From positions 16,853 through 80,852 of the forward strand of contig JAQTZL010000009.1 in assembly GCA_028687755.1 (NCBI GenBank): a DNA stretch of 64,000 nt, read 5' to 3'. Below are positions 9,433 to 18,205 of this stretch, piece by piece. The number at the start of each line of letters is the position of its first letter. Position 1 is the first letter of the stretch. The notes below the pieces were generated by a model. It had not been told where the DNA came from. It saw only the letters and a list, made by a program, of their open reading frames with translations, and searched no databases. Source of the DNA: Candidatus Nanopelagicales bacterium. GTDB lineage: Bacteria; Actinomycetota; Actinomycetes; S36-B12. The position numbers and the translations under genes were made by a program.

Positions 9433-9765
9433 TCAAGGTCGTCTCGCACAAGTAGCGGGGCAGAGGCCTCTTAGCATAGGCTTCGGATCTTTGCCTGCTT
9501 TCTCTATGGCTCTAACAGTTGCATGAAACAGCGTATGCCACTCTGGGCATACATCCCTGTACTTTTGAGACATTCTTGTCACAGTCAGGAGAGTCATGTA
9601 CGGAAGCGGCATCTTTGCCAGCATTTCCAGCTCAGTGTTGAAGGTAGTCATGTCCTGGTCAGAAACCAAGGAGTCGATATAGCACGCTGAGTTAAAAGCG
9701 TCTGTCTCCCAGTGGTCTTCATCGGTAGAAAGGCTAGAGAGCCATGGGCTGTATTCAGGTTTCAT
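9433..9765 (-). CDS. Hypothetical protein, 110 aa
   Basis: Acidic N-terminus and a C-terminal segment with two Cys (GLCPATCARRP). The ATG overlaps the stop of the 344-aa gene upstream by four bases, so they are coupled. No domain recognised. Confidence 0.65.
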   Translation of the reverse strand: MKPEYSPWLSSLSTDEDHWETDAFNSACYIDSLVSDQDMTTFNTELEMLAKMPLPYMTLLTVTRMSQKYRDVCPEWHTLFHATVRAIEKAGKDPKPMLRGLCPATCARRP

Positions 9766-10796
9766 CCTAGGCTTTCTTTGAGGTGCGCAATTTGACTGAG
9801 TTCAGTGTGCCCAAAGGTCGGTGGTGTGTTCACACCCTCTTTCTGGAGGAACTGGACGACAGCGTCTTCCAGCGTGTCTTTTGTCTGAAAACTGACACAT
9901 CTACAACCGGACTTACCGCGTAGCTTTCTACCACCCACCCCTGTTGCGAAAGACATCTCCACACGACGATAGCATATAAACGGCAGCATATCCCCTATGC
10001 GTGCCAGGAACCCGTCAAAAGGTTTGTGGTAGATGTGGTCGACGTACGCCGCGGCATTCTCGATAAGCGTACTGTCTACGTCCACTGTAGAGAACGTAAC
10101 CAGATGAATAGGTTTATCGGTACGGTGGCTGTACCGTAAACCCAGGTGTTTTGCCTTTTTTGGTGTGAACGGTGTTTGACCTTCTACCCGTATAACGTTG
10201 TTGAAAGCGTCAAACGAAGCCCGTCCTACGTAGTGTGTGACTGTGATAGGGTTGTAGTAACACCTGTGTTCGGATCCCCAACGCGCAAATAGCGTAGAAA
10301 ATTCGGATTTGTAGTACACCCCGTATCTGTATTCGGAGTAGTTTTCGGCTTTATGCCTCGGAGCAACTGTCTTTAGCGACAGAGATATCCAAGCCAAGTA
10401 AAGATCCAAATCAAGCTTGGAACGACAGTGTGTTCTGACAGAGTAAGTCAGTAATCCGCCGATACTGAACTTTGGTGTTCCAAGATCCAGGTCAAATTTT
10501 ACCAGGTTAAACAGATTCAAATTTATGCTGAACCAAGCGTTTTCTAGTGTTCGGGGCTGTAGACCGATGCGCAGGTGCAACTCTGAATTTTCACTGGGTA
10601 TCCAGTTGGTAGGTAGGTTAAACTCGATACGGTACCACATAAACCGAAGTTTAAGAACATGGTATCTGTAGGTCTTGGTACGCAACTCTCCACACTTGCT
10701 ATACTTTTCTTCCTCGATGTACCACTTCCACTGCAGACTGATCAAAAACCAGTGCGACAAAGCTTTCAGCTTCTCTAAAATGTTTCTGTAAGGCAT
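9762..10796 (-). CDS. Hypothetical protein, 344 aa
   Basis: Rich in Tyr/Trp/Arg with many alternating hydrophobic stretches (for example 'AWFSINLNLFNLVKFDLDLG'), suggesting a beta-rich fold. Codon use is looser and more A/T-rich than in the neighbouring RNAP genes. A possible basic pocket 'GGRKLRGKSGCRCVSF' lies near the C-terminus. No recognised family. It starts the small operon that ends at the 9.4-kb terminator. Confidence 0.65.
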   Translation of the reverse strand: MPYRNILEKLKALSHWFLISLQWKWYIEEEKYSKCGELRTKTYRYHVLKLRFMWYRIEFNLPTNWIPSENSELHLRIGLQPRTLENAWFSINLNLFNLVKFDLDLGTPKFSIGGLLTYSVRTHCRSKLDLDLYLAWISLSLKTVAPRHKAENYSEYRYGVYYKSEFSTLFARWGSEHRCYYNPITVTHYVGRASFDAFNNVIRVEGQTPFTPKKAKHLGLRYSHRTDKPIHLVTFSTVDVDSTLIENAAAYVDHIYHKPFDGFLARIGDMLPFICYRRVEMSFATGVGGRKLRGKSGCRCVSFQTKDTLEDAVVQFLQKEGVNTPPTFGHTELSQIAHLKESLG

Positions 10797-10871
10797 GTGT
10801 GTTGTCCTTCTTAAATGTTTCTCAACATTCTCACATAGAAAACAATTTGTTGATCATGAAAGGACACGTGT

Positions 10872-11165
10872 ATGCTTTCGCACCTGATGGTACCCATGCC
10901 TGGGCTACCTGACTACACTCGTATCAACGAGACCCTGCTTCACATGGACTTTGTGAATGCCAACTACAGTTACCGTGAGGTCGCTGTCACACCCACGGAA
11001 GCCGATCGTTTTCAAGGTAACCTGTACGGACTGTTTTACCATCTGTCCATACCACCAGAGCTTCACATGTACACCATGCAGCTGAACGGTTGTTTGAACC
11101 CGTTGAACTATGACGGCAAGAAGCAGGTTTTCAAGGTTCCGGTACTGCCACCTATCGTTGATTGA
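10872..11165 (+). CDS. Hypothetical small protein, 97 aa
   Basis: A plus-strand gene in a minus-strand block, with GAAAGGA 8 nt upstream of ATG and a bidirectional terminator straight after the stop. Proline-rich ends and aromatic residues ('YGLFYHLSIPPELHMY') suggest a compact structural or accessory virion protein, but nothing specific is recognisable. Confidence 0.65.
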   Translation: MLSHLMVPMPGLPDYTRINETLLHMDFVNANYSYREVAVTPTEADRFQGNLYGLFYHLSIPPELHMYTMQLNGCLNPLNYDGKKQVFKVPVLPPIVD

Positions 11166-11172
11166 ATAAGAG

Positions 11173-11203
11173 CCTCTAGGAGCGGTTTAACCGCTCCTAG
11201 AGG
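11173..11203. terminator. Bidirectional terminator between convergent genes
   Basis: A 13-bp perfect stem CCTCTAGGAGCGG/CCGCTCCTAGAGG with a TTTAA loop serves the 97-aa plus gene and the facing minus gene. Confidence 0.85.
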
Positions 11204-11208
11204 TATCT

Positions 11209-11841
11209 TTACGCTTTCACAAAGAAGTTAGGGCTGCGACTGACCGTTCCGATACGACCCACCTGGTAGTGTAAGTCAGCTTGCCAGGCGTGTACCTTGC
11301 CGTTATGTGAGTCGATGTTTCCTTCTCGGAACACACGAAACTTGATCACAGAGTCAGGTTCTATCTCTGAAGACAATATACCTAACTCTTCGGGTACCTC
11401 TGTGACCATGTGCATGTACCGTGAGTTCTGTGTGATCGGATGGTCCACGTAGATGGTGTCAGAGGTCGTCGGGAACATGGACTGTCCGTGTCCCTTAGCA
11501 ACGATGTACTGAAATCCCCACCGTACTGTACCTGTGTTGGTGGTCATGGGCATCCAGTGCACATGCGGAAAGATCTTGGTGTTCATGGCGATGTCATGGT
11601 CAAAGTGGAAGTCCACCCACACCTGTGTCATGGTTGTGCCACTGAAGACATAGCCGTAGAAGCCCGGTATGTACTGCTCAAATGTGGGGTTGTTGGTACC
11701 GCTGGTACCTCTGACCTCGAAGTTGGCTTTTAGGTCTTTCCAGACCAGATTGCCATTGACGTCCAGTGGGGAATTTTGTCCGTCCAGTTTAGGGACCTGA
11801 ATCGCTCTGGTGAAGATACGCGACTTAAGCTGTGTGTTCAT
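11209..11841 (-). CDS. Probable structural beta-sandwich protein, 210 aa
   Basis: The start is placed at ATG 11841 behind AAAGGAAC. The middle ('KIFPHVHWMPMTTNTGTVRWGFQY', about residues 97-120) matches a sequence type I associate with small phage virion or decoration proteins (H-[IV]-H-W...T.TG.V.W...Y). The protein is beta-rich, with no signal peptide or membrane segment. A structural role is inferred from that resemblance only. Confidence 0.6.
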   Translation of the reverse strand: MNTQLKSRIFTRAIQVPKLDGQNSPLDVNGNLVWKDLKANFEVRGTSGTNNPTFEQYIPGFYGYVFSGTTMTQVWVDFHFDHDIAMNTKIFPHVHWMPMTTNTGTVRWGFQYIVAKGHGQSMFPTTSDTIYVDHPITQNSRYMHMVTEVPEELGILSSEIEPDSVIKFRVFREGNIDSHNGKVHAWQADLHYQVGRIGTVSRSPNFFVKA

Positions 11842-11880
11842 TTCTTGTTCCTTTAGGTGCAAAAAATGAAGGACAGTCTA

Positions 11881-11905
11881 CCTAGGTAGGATTAACCTAC
11901 CTAGG
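11881..11905 (-). terminator. Terminator after the 175-aa gene
   Basis: CCTAGGTAGG/CCTACCTAGG, a 10-bp stem with a 5-nt loop; the minus-strand continuation is T-rich. Confidence 0.75.
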
Positions 11906-11920
11906 TGCTGTCACTGGTGA

Positions 11921-12448
11921 TCAGGTGTCAGTCTTTGGATGAACATAAGGGAAGGCAGCTCCATAAGCAGTGTTCAGACTGCTCAATAGGGCACCGTAGC
12001 GGTCGTGATATCCGCCCGATTGATCAACCGCCGTAATGACACTTGAAATAGCGGATTTGTGCGCTTGCTCGATGACCTGAGACACCATGTTGCGGCTAAC
12101 AGCCATAGCAAGTGAGGTCGTGATATTGTCCACACCTTGGTTAACCTGCTGCACGGTTTCTTTGAGGAAGGCTTCGTTCAGCTGACTCTGGAACTCTTGG
12201 TTCTTTTCAGACAGGATCTTGAGGATCATGGGTTTGATGAAACCTTCCAATGCCTGGAAGACCATGGCTTCAAATCCTGTCAGACCCACAGCTTGTTTGT
12301 CTGAGAAACCTTTCCAGGTGAAGTACTTATCGATCGTTTCGGCTATTTGCTCACCGAGCTTGTCTTTCGGAAACAGTTCCATGAAAACCTTGAAGACTTC
12401 TTCAGTCATCCGCTCTTGGACAGATTGCGGGAGTGCGATATTTGACAC
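11921..12448 (-). CDS. Hypothetical helical protein, 175 aa
   Basis: Starts at GTG (MSNIALPQ...) behind the genome's common leader 'catcaacaaaggaaactcacc'. Strongly alpha-helical with heptad-like spacing through 'ILSEKNQEFQSQLNEAFLKETVQQVNQ', so a coiled coil near residues 80-115 is likely. No family recognised. It has its own terminator and is probably a single-gene transcript. Confidence 0.7.
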   Translation of the reverse strand: MSNIALPQSVQERMTEEVFKVFMELFPKDKLGEQIAETIDKYFTWKGFSDKQAVGLTGFEAMVFQALEGFIKPMILKILSEKNQEFQSQLNEAFLKETVQQVNQGVDNITTSLAMAVSRNMVSQVIEQAHKSAISSVITAVDQSGGYHDRYGALLSSLNTAYGAAFPYVHPKTDT

Positions 12449-12480
12449 GGTGAGTTTCCTTTGTTGATGGGTAAAATGAA

Positions 12481-12518
12481 CACTCTACCGCCAGGCCTTG
12501 TGAGCCGGCGGTAGAGTG
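12481..12518 (-). terminator. Terminator after the zinc-finger gene
   Basis: CACTCTACCGCC/GGCGGTAGAGTG, a 12-bp perfect stem with a 14-nt loop. Confidence 0.75.
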
Positions 12519-12525
12519 AGTACAG

Positions 12526-12729
12526 TCAGCGACCTTTTTGTCGCTTTTTCTTTTCGGTGTAATCCGTGGCGCAAGCGCCGTTGCAGAAGAGTTGGTTGTC
12601 AGCCACATCTTCATAGCAGTTCAGGCAATAGCCTGTGGGTTCGAGATGGTCGGTCTGTGACCCCACACGTCGAACTGTGTTGTCCAAGCGTCCTTGTTCC
12701 TCTTCAAACGCTTGCTCCAGAAAGTCCAT
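12526..12729 (-). CDS. Small zinc-finger protein, 67 aa
   Basis: A C4-type finger: CLNC (residues 35-38), then CNGAC (49-53), the spacing and 'FC...AC..DY' ending typical of small phage/DksA-TraR-like and HNH-associated zinc ribbons. The acidic helical N-terminus and basic tail 'EKKKRQKGR' suggest contact with nucleic acid or RNAP. Function inferred only from the fold. Confidence 0.7.
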   Translation of the reverse strand: MDFLEQAFEEEQGRLDNTVRRVGSQTDHLEPTGYCLNCYEDVADNQLFCNGACATDYTEKKKRQKGR

Positions 12730-12768
12730 TTTATTATCCCGATGACAGTGAGTTAAAGAAAGGGGTTA

Positions 12769-12786
12769 GGTGGGAGTTATCCCACC
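12769..12786 (-). terminator. Terminator after the proline-rich protein gene
   Basis: GGTGGGA/TCCCACC, a 7-bp stem with a GTTA loop, about 35 nt past the stop. Confidence 0.55.
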
Positions 12787-12819
12787 GTATTCCCTCTGTT
12801 CAGCTTTTCCGGTATCAGG

Positions 12820-14160
12820 TTAAAACGGAGCCCCTGGCGTGTAGGGTTGCGGGTAGCCCGGTGCACCGTATACCGCTGGAGGTGGCATATAGACAGCCGG
12901 TGGCGGCATGTATGTCGCCGGCGGCGGCATCTGCACAGGTTGAGGGAAGTAGGTCGGAGGTGCCATAGGGCGACCGACCATACCTGGGCTGGGGTATCCC
13001 ACGCCTGGCATCATTCCACCGTAAGCAGCCATCTGCCGCTGAGCCATCATGTTCCGAACAGTTTCTTCTGGTGAAAGTTGCTGTGGGACCTGTGGATAGA
13101 CCGGCTGAGGCTGCTGTGCACCGGGGTACGGAACAGCTTGCAGCTGCTGAGGTTGTTGAGCCGCTGCCACTGGGGGCGGCACCGACGCCGCTTGGAAAGT
13201 CGGAGGTGTTACCATAGCCGGTGGTTCAGACTTCGGTTCGTTCAGCTTGAGCTGGTGGCCTTCCAGACGCACGTTGGTTTGATCGGGGATCAGCCGGATT
13301 GCCGCAGTGTGTTTGTACATGCCCTCCAGTTGGGTGGACCAAGCCAGGTCCGATACAGCTGTGTCCAGATCCAAAGACGGCTCTTGAACTTCATTCAGCA
13401 AGTCGACCACTTCGTTCATGCGCGACGCCACCTGGAAGCTGGAGAGCAACAGCGCGTTGAACATGCGGAAGGTGTTGTGGTCTGTACCCACTGTCATCTC
13501 GTCAGGTACATCGTGCAACGGAAACAGGGCCGTGAAGATAGCCAGAAGGCTCACCACGTCCTTTTTACGCAGCGTACACCCATAGACAGCATACTTGCCA
13601 TCCGCAGCCTCCAGGGTCTTTTTCAGCTCCGTCAGAATGTGAACATTCAGCTTGCCGATGGCCGCGTAAGGTTCGCCTTTCAGTTCACCGTTCTTCTTGA
13701 GGAAGATGTCGAACAGAAAGGCTTCCTTGTTGGCAGTCTGAGAAGCCTTCAGCAGCTTGGCAAACTTGTCGATGGTGGTCATGTCTGTCTCACCGACACT
13801 GGAGATGAACTCGACCGCTTTCGAGGTCTTGACCCGCTGCTGCAGCATGGGGTCTGAGCAGATCCGGATCATGGCCAGAACGATGGTGGACAGCTTCAAG
13901 TTCAGCTCGAACACCAGCTTGCTCTTGAACAGGTTGAACTGGCTGTTGATGGGAACAGCGTAGTTCTCGTTCAAGGGGTGGAAGATGTTGCGGCCTTCGG
14001 GGTTCTTGAGGATCTCATGATGAGGAAGCGCGATGGGTTTGTCGTCCAGCGTGAACGCACCCAGCTTTTCGTTGATGTTGACAAGGTTGCCCTTGTCGTC
14101 TTCCTTCAGTCCAGCGTAATTGGCCACGCTGAGATAGAAGGTCTTGATCGAATTGTCCAT
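12820..14160 (-). CDS. Pro/Gln-rich protein, positional candidate for phiKZ gp70
   Basis: 446 aa in two parts. Residues 1-about 310 are a folded alpha/beta region. Residues about 310-446 are a low-complexity tail of Pro, Gln, Ala, Tyr and Met with short repeats such as 'MPPPA[TV]YMPPPA'. It lies between the 506-aa gene and the RNAP C-halves, the place of gp70 in phiKZ. A disordered Pro/Gln tail on an abundant early protein would suit a scaffold or multivalent interaction role at the phage nucleus. That is inference; no domain is recognised. Confidence 0.65.
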   Translation of the reverse strand: MDNSIKTFYLSVANYAGLKEDDKGNLVNINEKLGAFTLDDKPIALPHHEILKNPEGRNIFHPLNENYAVPINSQFNLFKSKLVFELNLKLSTIVLAMIRICSDPMLQQRVKTSKAVEFISSVGETDMTTIDKFAKLLKASQTANKEAFLFDIFLKKNGELKGEPYAAIGKLNVHILTELKKTLEAADGKYAVYGCTLRKKDVVSLLAIFTALFPLHDVPDEMTVGTDHNTFRMFNALLLSSFQVASRMNEVVDLLNEVQEPSLDLDTAVSDLAWSTQLEGMYKHTAAIRLIPDQTNVRLEGHQLKLNEPKSEPPAMVTPPTFQAASVPPPVAAAQQPQQLQAVPYPGAQQPQPVYPQVPQQLSPEETVRNMMAQRQMAAYGGMMPGVGYPSPGMVGRPMAPPTYFPQPVQMPPPATYMPPPAVYMPPPAVYGAPGYPQPYTPGAPF

Positions 14161-14172
14161 GTTGGTCCTTTC

Positions 14173-15693
14173 TTAGAACGCGTAGCGAGGTTGAGAATCC
14201 ATCAGTGTGTTGACCACACTGGCGACGGCATGTGCCGCGGCATCAAGTGTGCCTTTGTCAGGTGTGACCACCTGCGAGTAGAGGCTGCTGGCAAAGGTGG
14301 GTGCTGTGTACCAGACACCTGGGTAACCGCCCAGCTGGAGAAAGATCTTGGAGCCACCGAACAGGTTCACGTGGCATTCCATGTTGATCGATATCTGGCC
14401 GGACTGTGTCTCGTTGATAAAGATCTCCGAGAAAAACTTGTCCTTGAACACCTCCAGAAGGTAGTTGAACTCCTGAGCTGCCAGACTCAGGAACGAATTG
14501 AAGTTGAGAATCTGAAACACAGACTCACCGGCAGCCGACACCATGTTGTTTGCCATGAAGGACAGGTCCTGGAAGCCGTACTTGGTGGCAAGGGCCACGC
14601 AGTTCTCCAGCAGGTTGTAAGCCCGTGTGGTCACGATGTCTTGACCCATCCAAGCCTCGCCCACTTCAGGTGTGTTGGTCAGGATAGGATTGCTGAAATC
14701 GGACGTCAACTGGTACACCTGGAACCGGTCATAGATCGTGGGATCGATCCGCATCAAGTCGCCCATGGTGAACATCGGCCGAGTGACATTGTTGCCGGAG
14801 ATTCGGCTGAGAACCCGAAGGAACTCGGTCTGCGCGATGTTGGGCTCGGTGAACTGACCGATCGTGGATTGATCGGTTTCCACCTGGTAACTGTTAACGT
14901 GGATCTCCCGTGACTTGGTAGCCACAATGCTGCCGGTCAACACCCTCGCCAAGTACTCAGAGGCGATACCGTTTTCAGTGGTAGACACCACAGCGTGTTG
15001 AGCAAAAGGTGAAACGATCGACTGCACGTTCTGTGCGGTGAAGTCGTGTTGATCACCATACTGCGTCATCACGTTGGCCAGCTCAGTGGCCTGAACAGCG
15101 TTGTACAGATCGGTCGGACGCTGTGTGTACACCGTGGCATTGCCGTAGCCCTGCTGGTTGTACACCGCGTTGTAGAACCGCAGCAGCTTCTCAGACCGCA
15201 CCACACCCATGGGTGTAGAGATCATGGTCGTCGTGGTCTCGATCACGTTGTTCACGCAGTGAAGCATGGTCGTGTCGATAGTGGCGCTGCCGGACAAGAA
15301 TGACATCCCGTCGTGCTCGGTGTACCCGAAGAAGTACGAGTTGATCTGTGTGCCCAGGTAGTCCACATGACTGACCTTCATCATGAATAGGTACTTGGGT
15401 TGTTGAACCCAGCTGCTGTTGATGACGCCGGCGTAGGCCACCGCTGACGTACCCATGATGCCAGAGGCAATCCCGTTCAACATCCCGGGTGTCACCGAGC
15501 CAGCTTTGGCTTCAGCCATGCGCTCAGCCAGTCTGTCAGAAGCTTCCGGTTTGACACTGAACAAATAGGGCCGCATGGGCATCGGGTTGAAGTTCCGCAT
15601 CGGATAGTAGACCACCGACTCAATTTTGTACTGCGTGTGCGCCAGAGGTGCCAGCAGGTTGTTATTGTTCATGACTGCGGGAGGTGCAAACAT
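14173..15693 (-). CDS. Conserved phage protein, positional candidate for phiKZ gp69 (PicA/Imp1-like)
   Basis: 506 aa, start ATG 15693 behind 'ttcatcaacaaccaaggaaa'. The protein is soluble and well ordered, rich in Thr/Ser/Asn, with no enzyme motif. It lies between the gp68-like gene and the gp70 candidate, and 13 nt separate it from the latter. phiKZ gp69 (PicA/Imp1) is required for selective protein import into the phage nucleus, so this gene is a positional candidate for that function. Alternative: a virion structural protein. No motif decides between them. Confidence 0.6.
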   Translation of the reverse strand: MFAPPAVMNNNNLLAPLAHTQYKIESVVYYPMRNFNPMPMRPYLFSVKPEASDRLAERMAEAKAGSVTPGMLNGIASGIMGTSAVAYAGVINSSWVQQPKYLFMMKVSHVDYLGTQINSYFFGYTEHDGMSFLSGSATIDTTMLHCVNNVIETTTTMISTPMGVVRSEKLLRFYNAVYNQQGYGNATVYTQRPTDLYNAVQATELANVMTQYGDQHDFTAQNVQSIVSPFAQHAVVSTTENGIASEYLARVLTGSIVATKSREIHVNSYQVETDQSTIGQFTEPNIAQTEFLRVLSRISGNNVTRPMFTMGDLMRIDPTIYDRFQVYQLTSDFSNPILTNTPEVGEAWMGQDIVTTRAYNLLENCVALATKYGFQDLSFMANNMVSAAGESVFQILNFNSFLSLAAQEFNYLLEVFKDKFFSEIFINETQSGQISINMECHVNLFGGSKIFLQLGGYPGVWYTAPTFASSLYSQVVTPDKGTLDAAAHAVASVVNTLMDSQPRYAF

Positions 15694-15722
15694 ACGTGTG
15701 TTTCCTTGGTTGTTGATGAAGG

Positions 15723-15737
15723 CTCTTATTATACATC
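15723..15737 (-). promoter_or_regulatory. Weak CATRTATA-type promoter motif
   Basis: The minus strand reads GATGTATAATAAGAG, keeping ATGTATA but with a degenerate ACTG. It is 30 nt upstream of the 506-aa gene. Confidence 0.4.
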
Positions 15738-15760
15738 TGATCCAGATGTTTCCTGGTGCC

Positions 15761-17284
15761 TCAGGTGGGTCGACCTGAGTTCACGTACTGAACAAACTTG
15801 AAAACAAGCTCGTTGACGTTAGGCGGAGAGATGAGATATCCCAGTGAGTTGATCAGGTCCTTCAGGTGAGCAGGCGGACTGATGGGTGTCCAGATGCTGT
15901 TGGAGATTTCTTTAGCGGCTTCAGAGATGGTTTTCTCCACCACTGAGGCACGCCCTTCTTCTTGCACAAAACCATAGTTCTGGCTGAGACCTTCTACCAC
16001 GCCACGATTGACACTGTTCCGGATCACCACGGACATGTAGTTGTGGTTGCTGGTCTTTTTCGACGTCAGGAACAACGCGATGAACGGATGACCTTCAGCG
16101 ATCAAAACAGTCCTGGCAAAGATAGCCAGCTCGATCAGCTTGCGATGCTCGATGTAGAACAAAGCCCTTGGGTTGATGATCTTCCCAAGGAACCAGCCCA
16201 GCATGTACATCTGTGTGTCTTGCAGTTCACAGTCGATGTATTTACCGATGCCACGAATCTCTTCGTGGTAGTCGGTCAGATCGAAGTCAGGACGACCTAA
16301 CCCGATCAGCAGGTGCCGAACAGACGAAAGCGCATTCTGGATCTCCATCACTGTGCCGATGGGCATGTCTGACGTCTTGCGATAGTTCTCAAACGTCGAC
16401 ATGTCTTCCTGACCACTGGACCCACTGGTCTCGCGTGAGTCACGGCTCTTGATGGACAAGCCATCAGGCGAAGCGAAGTTGCCCTTGAACCGGATGGTCT
16501 GGAACACATATGAAATGATGTTACATTTCTTGTGAAAGAAGTCGATCGGCAGGATCTTGCTGAACAGAACTTCGGACATCATGGAGTCCAGGATGTCATC
16601 GTCGGAGAGACCCGCAGTCAGGATCAGGTTTTCGTTCTTGCCAGATCCGATCAATGTCTTCTGGTTGACATCGATGTAGGTGCGCAGCTTGGTGGCTTCG
16701 GGGCACTCGTACAGCTCACTCCGTGCAAAGAGCATGAAGATCTTGTAATGGTAGTGCTGGGTCACCTGTTTGACGTGCGTGTAGTAGTCCAGGAACAACG
16801 GTGTCAAGATCCGGATAAAGATGATGTACACGATCAAGTCGGTGTACTCAGACTTGATGTACGTCTTCTCCTGCGTGGTGTTCATGTCCGGGTCGTAGAC
16901 ATAGTCGTGCAGGATGTTATCAGGATAGATGATCTTGTCTGACCGATGCCGGAGCCAGACCTTGAAGTTTTCGTAGTTCAAGAGACTGGTCACATGAGCG
17001 ATACGGCTCTCCAGAGCCTCGACCGTTTCTTGGCTGTCGAAGTCCACCGGCTGCTCAGTCTGGTAGAGTTTAGAGAACACGTCGAACACGTGGTTCTGAG
17101 TGGACTCCGACAACTCACCCAGGTACTGGTTGACCTGGTCGTACAGCGTAGCCGCATGTGTCAAGTCTTTTAGGAAATCAGAGAGAACGATCTCGATCGT
17201 CTGTTTGCCCTCACAGCTGACCTGAAGGACAGTCAGACCGTGGTCTGATGTTGCGACTTGATAGTTGATGATTTGTTTCGGCAT
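15761..17284 (-). CDS. Candidate fifth subunit of the non-virion RNA polymerase (phiKZ gp68-like)
   Basis: 507 aa, alpha-helical, with no catalytic motif. Length and place fit phiKZ gp68 (about 520 aa), the promoter-recognition subunit of the non-virion RNAP, followed in order by the gp69 and gp70 candidates and the beta C-half. The central segment 'SGSSGQEDMSTFENYRKTS' is Ser-rich and probably a flexible linker. Its promoter (CATATATAACAACTG) is one of the best matches in the window. Assignment is by synteny; a profile search against gp68/AR9 gp226 families would decide. Confidence 0.6.
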   Translation of the reverse strand: MPKQIINYQVATSDHGLTVLQVSCEGKQTIEIVLSDFLKDLTHAATLYDQVNQYLGELSESTQNHVFDVFSKLYQTEQPVDFDSQETVEALESRIAHVTSLLNYENFKVWLRHRSDKIIYPDNILHDYVYDPDMNTTQEKTYIKSEYTDLIVYIIFIRILTPLFLDYYTHVKQVTQHYHYKIFMLFARSELYECPEATKLRTYIDVNQKTLIGSGKNENLILTAGLSDDDILDSMMSEVLFSKILPIDFFHKKCNIISYVFQTIRFKGNFASPDGLSIKSRDSRETSGSSGQEDMSTFENYRKTSDMPIGTVMEIQNALSSVRHLLIGLGRPDFDLTDYHEEIRGIGKYIDCELQDTQMYMLGWFLGKIINPRALFYIEHRKLIELAIFARTVLIAEGHPFIALFLTSKKTSNHNYMSVVIRNSVNRGVVEGLSQNYGFVQEEGRASVVEKTISEAAKEISNSIWTPISPPAHLKDLINSLGYLISPPNVNELVFKFVQYVNSGRPT

Positions 17285-17303
17285 GCTTTCTCCTGTGTTG
17301 ATA

Positions 17304-17318
17304 CAGTTGTTATATATG
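17304..17318 (-). promoter_or_regulatory. CATATATAnnnACTG promoter motif for the gp68-like gene
   Basis: The minus strand reads CATATATAACAACTG, followed by 'TATCAAC' and AGGAG before the ATG. Confidence 0.65.
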
Positions 17319-17346
17319 GGTTTGACGCGGAATCAAGGTACAAGTA

Positions 17347-17372
17347 CTCCCTCTTCGATTAAGAAGAGGGAG
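17347..17372 (-). terminator. Terminator after the SSB-like gene
   Basis: CTCCCTCTT/AAGAGGGAG, a 9-bp perfect stem, immediately past the stop of the 224-aa gene. Confidence 0.75.
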
Positions 17373-17381
17373 CATGAAACA

Positions 17382-18056
17382 TCAAAGACTGAAACTGTCG
17401 AGATCGCTGAAGTTGTCCGTGGACTTGGGTTTGGTCTGACTCTGGAAACCAGTTTCGCCAGGAGTCACCAGCGGCATGGGTTTGCGGATGCCGTGGGTGT
17501 ACTCTTCGTTGGTGTAGTTCACCATGGCCACACCGACAGCTGTCGTGAACATGTTGGCGATACCTTTTGCCATGGTACGAGACACGACGCTCTGGTCCAC
17601 AGGCTTATTGCCGTCACGCACCTCATGGTACTTGGACGGCTTGAACGGAAACACGATTTTGGGCTTCTCGTTGGCAGTGAGTCCGATGTAGACGATGCCT
17701 TCACCGGTGATTCCCATGGTCAACAAAGCTTTGATTTCTTTGCGGTCTGTGGGTTTGTTGTTTTCCCAGGCGGTGGCCTCTGAAGTGATAGGGACACGAT
17801 CACCAGGCTGACCTTTTTCTGCCAGATCCACCAGCATGGTCATGACCATCACAAAGTGAGGGATGTCCATAGGGAACGTGATCATACCCTCACGACCCTG
17901 AATGCCCGTGTTCACTGTGAAACGAGGGTTGCCATCGCGGAACCCCAGCTTGAAGGAAGCGCGCTTGCCGTCTTCTGCGACAGGGCTGTCAGCCCACAGA
18001 ACGACTTTGGCCAGGTCGTAATAGGTCTTGTAAATAAGTGGTTTGGGCTCAGACAT
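17382..18056 (-). CDS. Possible single-stranded DNA-binding protein, 224 aa
   Basis: The body is beta-rich and basic-aromatic. It ends in a short disordered acidic/aromatic tail 'DNFSDLDSFSL', preceded by a Ser/Lys/Pro linker. That layout (OB-like body, linker, acidic tip ending in a hydrophobic residue) is typical of bacterial SSB, T4 gp32 and T7 gp2.5. No OB-fold signature can be proved by eye, so the call is inference. The 'ttcatcaac' leader precedes the start, and the gene lies just upstream of the gp68-like gene on the same strand. Confidence 0.5.
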   Translation of the reverse strand: MSEPKPLIYKTYYDLAKVVLWADSPVAEDGKRASFKLGFRDGNPRFTVNTGIQGREGMITFPMDIPHFVMVMTMLVDLAEKGQPGDRVPITSEATAWENNKPTDRKEIKALLTMGITGEGIVYIGLTANEKPKIVFPFKPSKYHEVRDGNKPVDQSVVSRTMAKGIANMFTTAVGVAMVNYTNEEYTHGIRKPMPLVTPGETGFQSQTKPKSTDNFSDLDSFSL

Positions 18057-18205
18057 CTGGTTTACTCCGGTTGATGAAATTGACGTTAGCTGGATCTTCG
18101 TCTGAAAAATCAGAACATAGCCAGCTGGTTAAATAAACTTACTTACCCCTCTCTGGGGAGTTCAATGGTTTGAAGTTTTCCCCCTCTTCTCTATAGGAGT
18201 TTCTC
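18057..18205. other. Divergent intergenic region
   Basis: It holds the leader of the SSB-like gene, an imperfect hairpin AGCTGG...CCAGCT, a CCCC/GGGG hairpin and the TATAGGAG ribosome site of the plus-strand gene. No copy of the CATATATA motif is seen on either strand. Confidence 0.5.
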
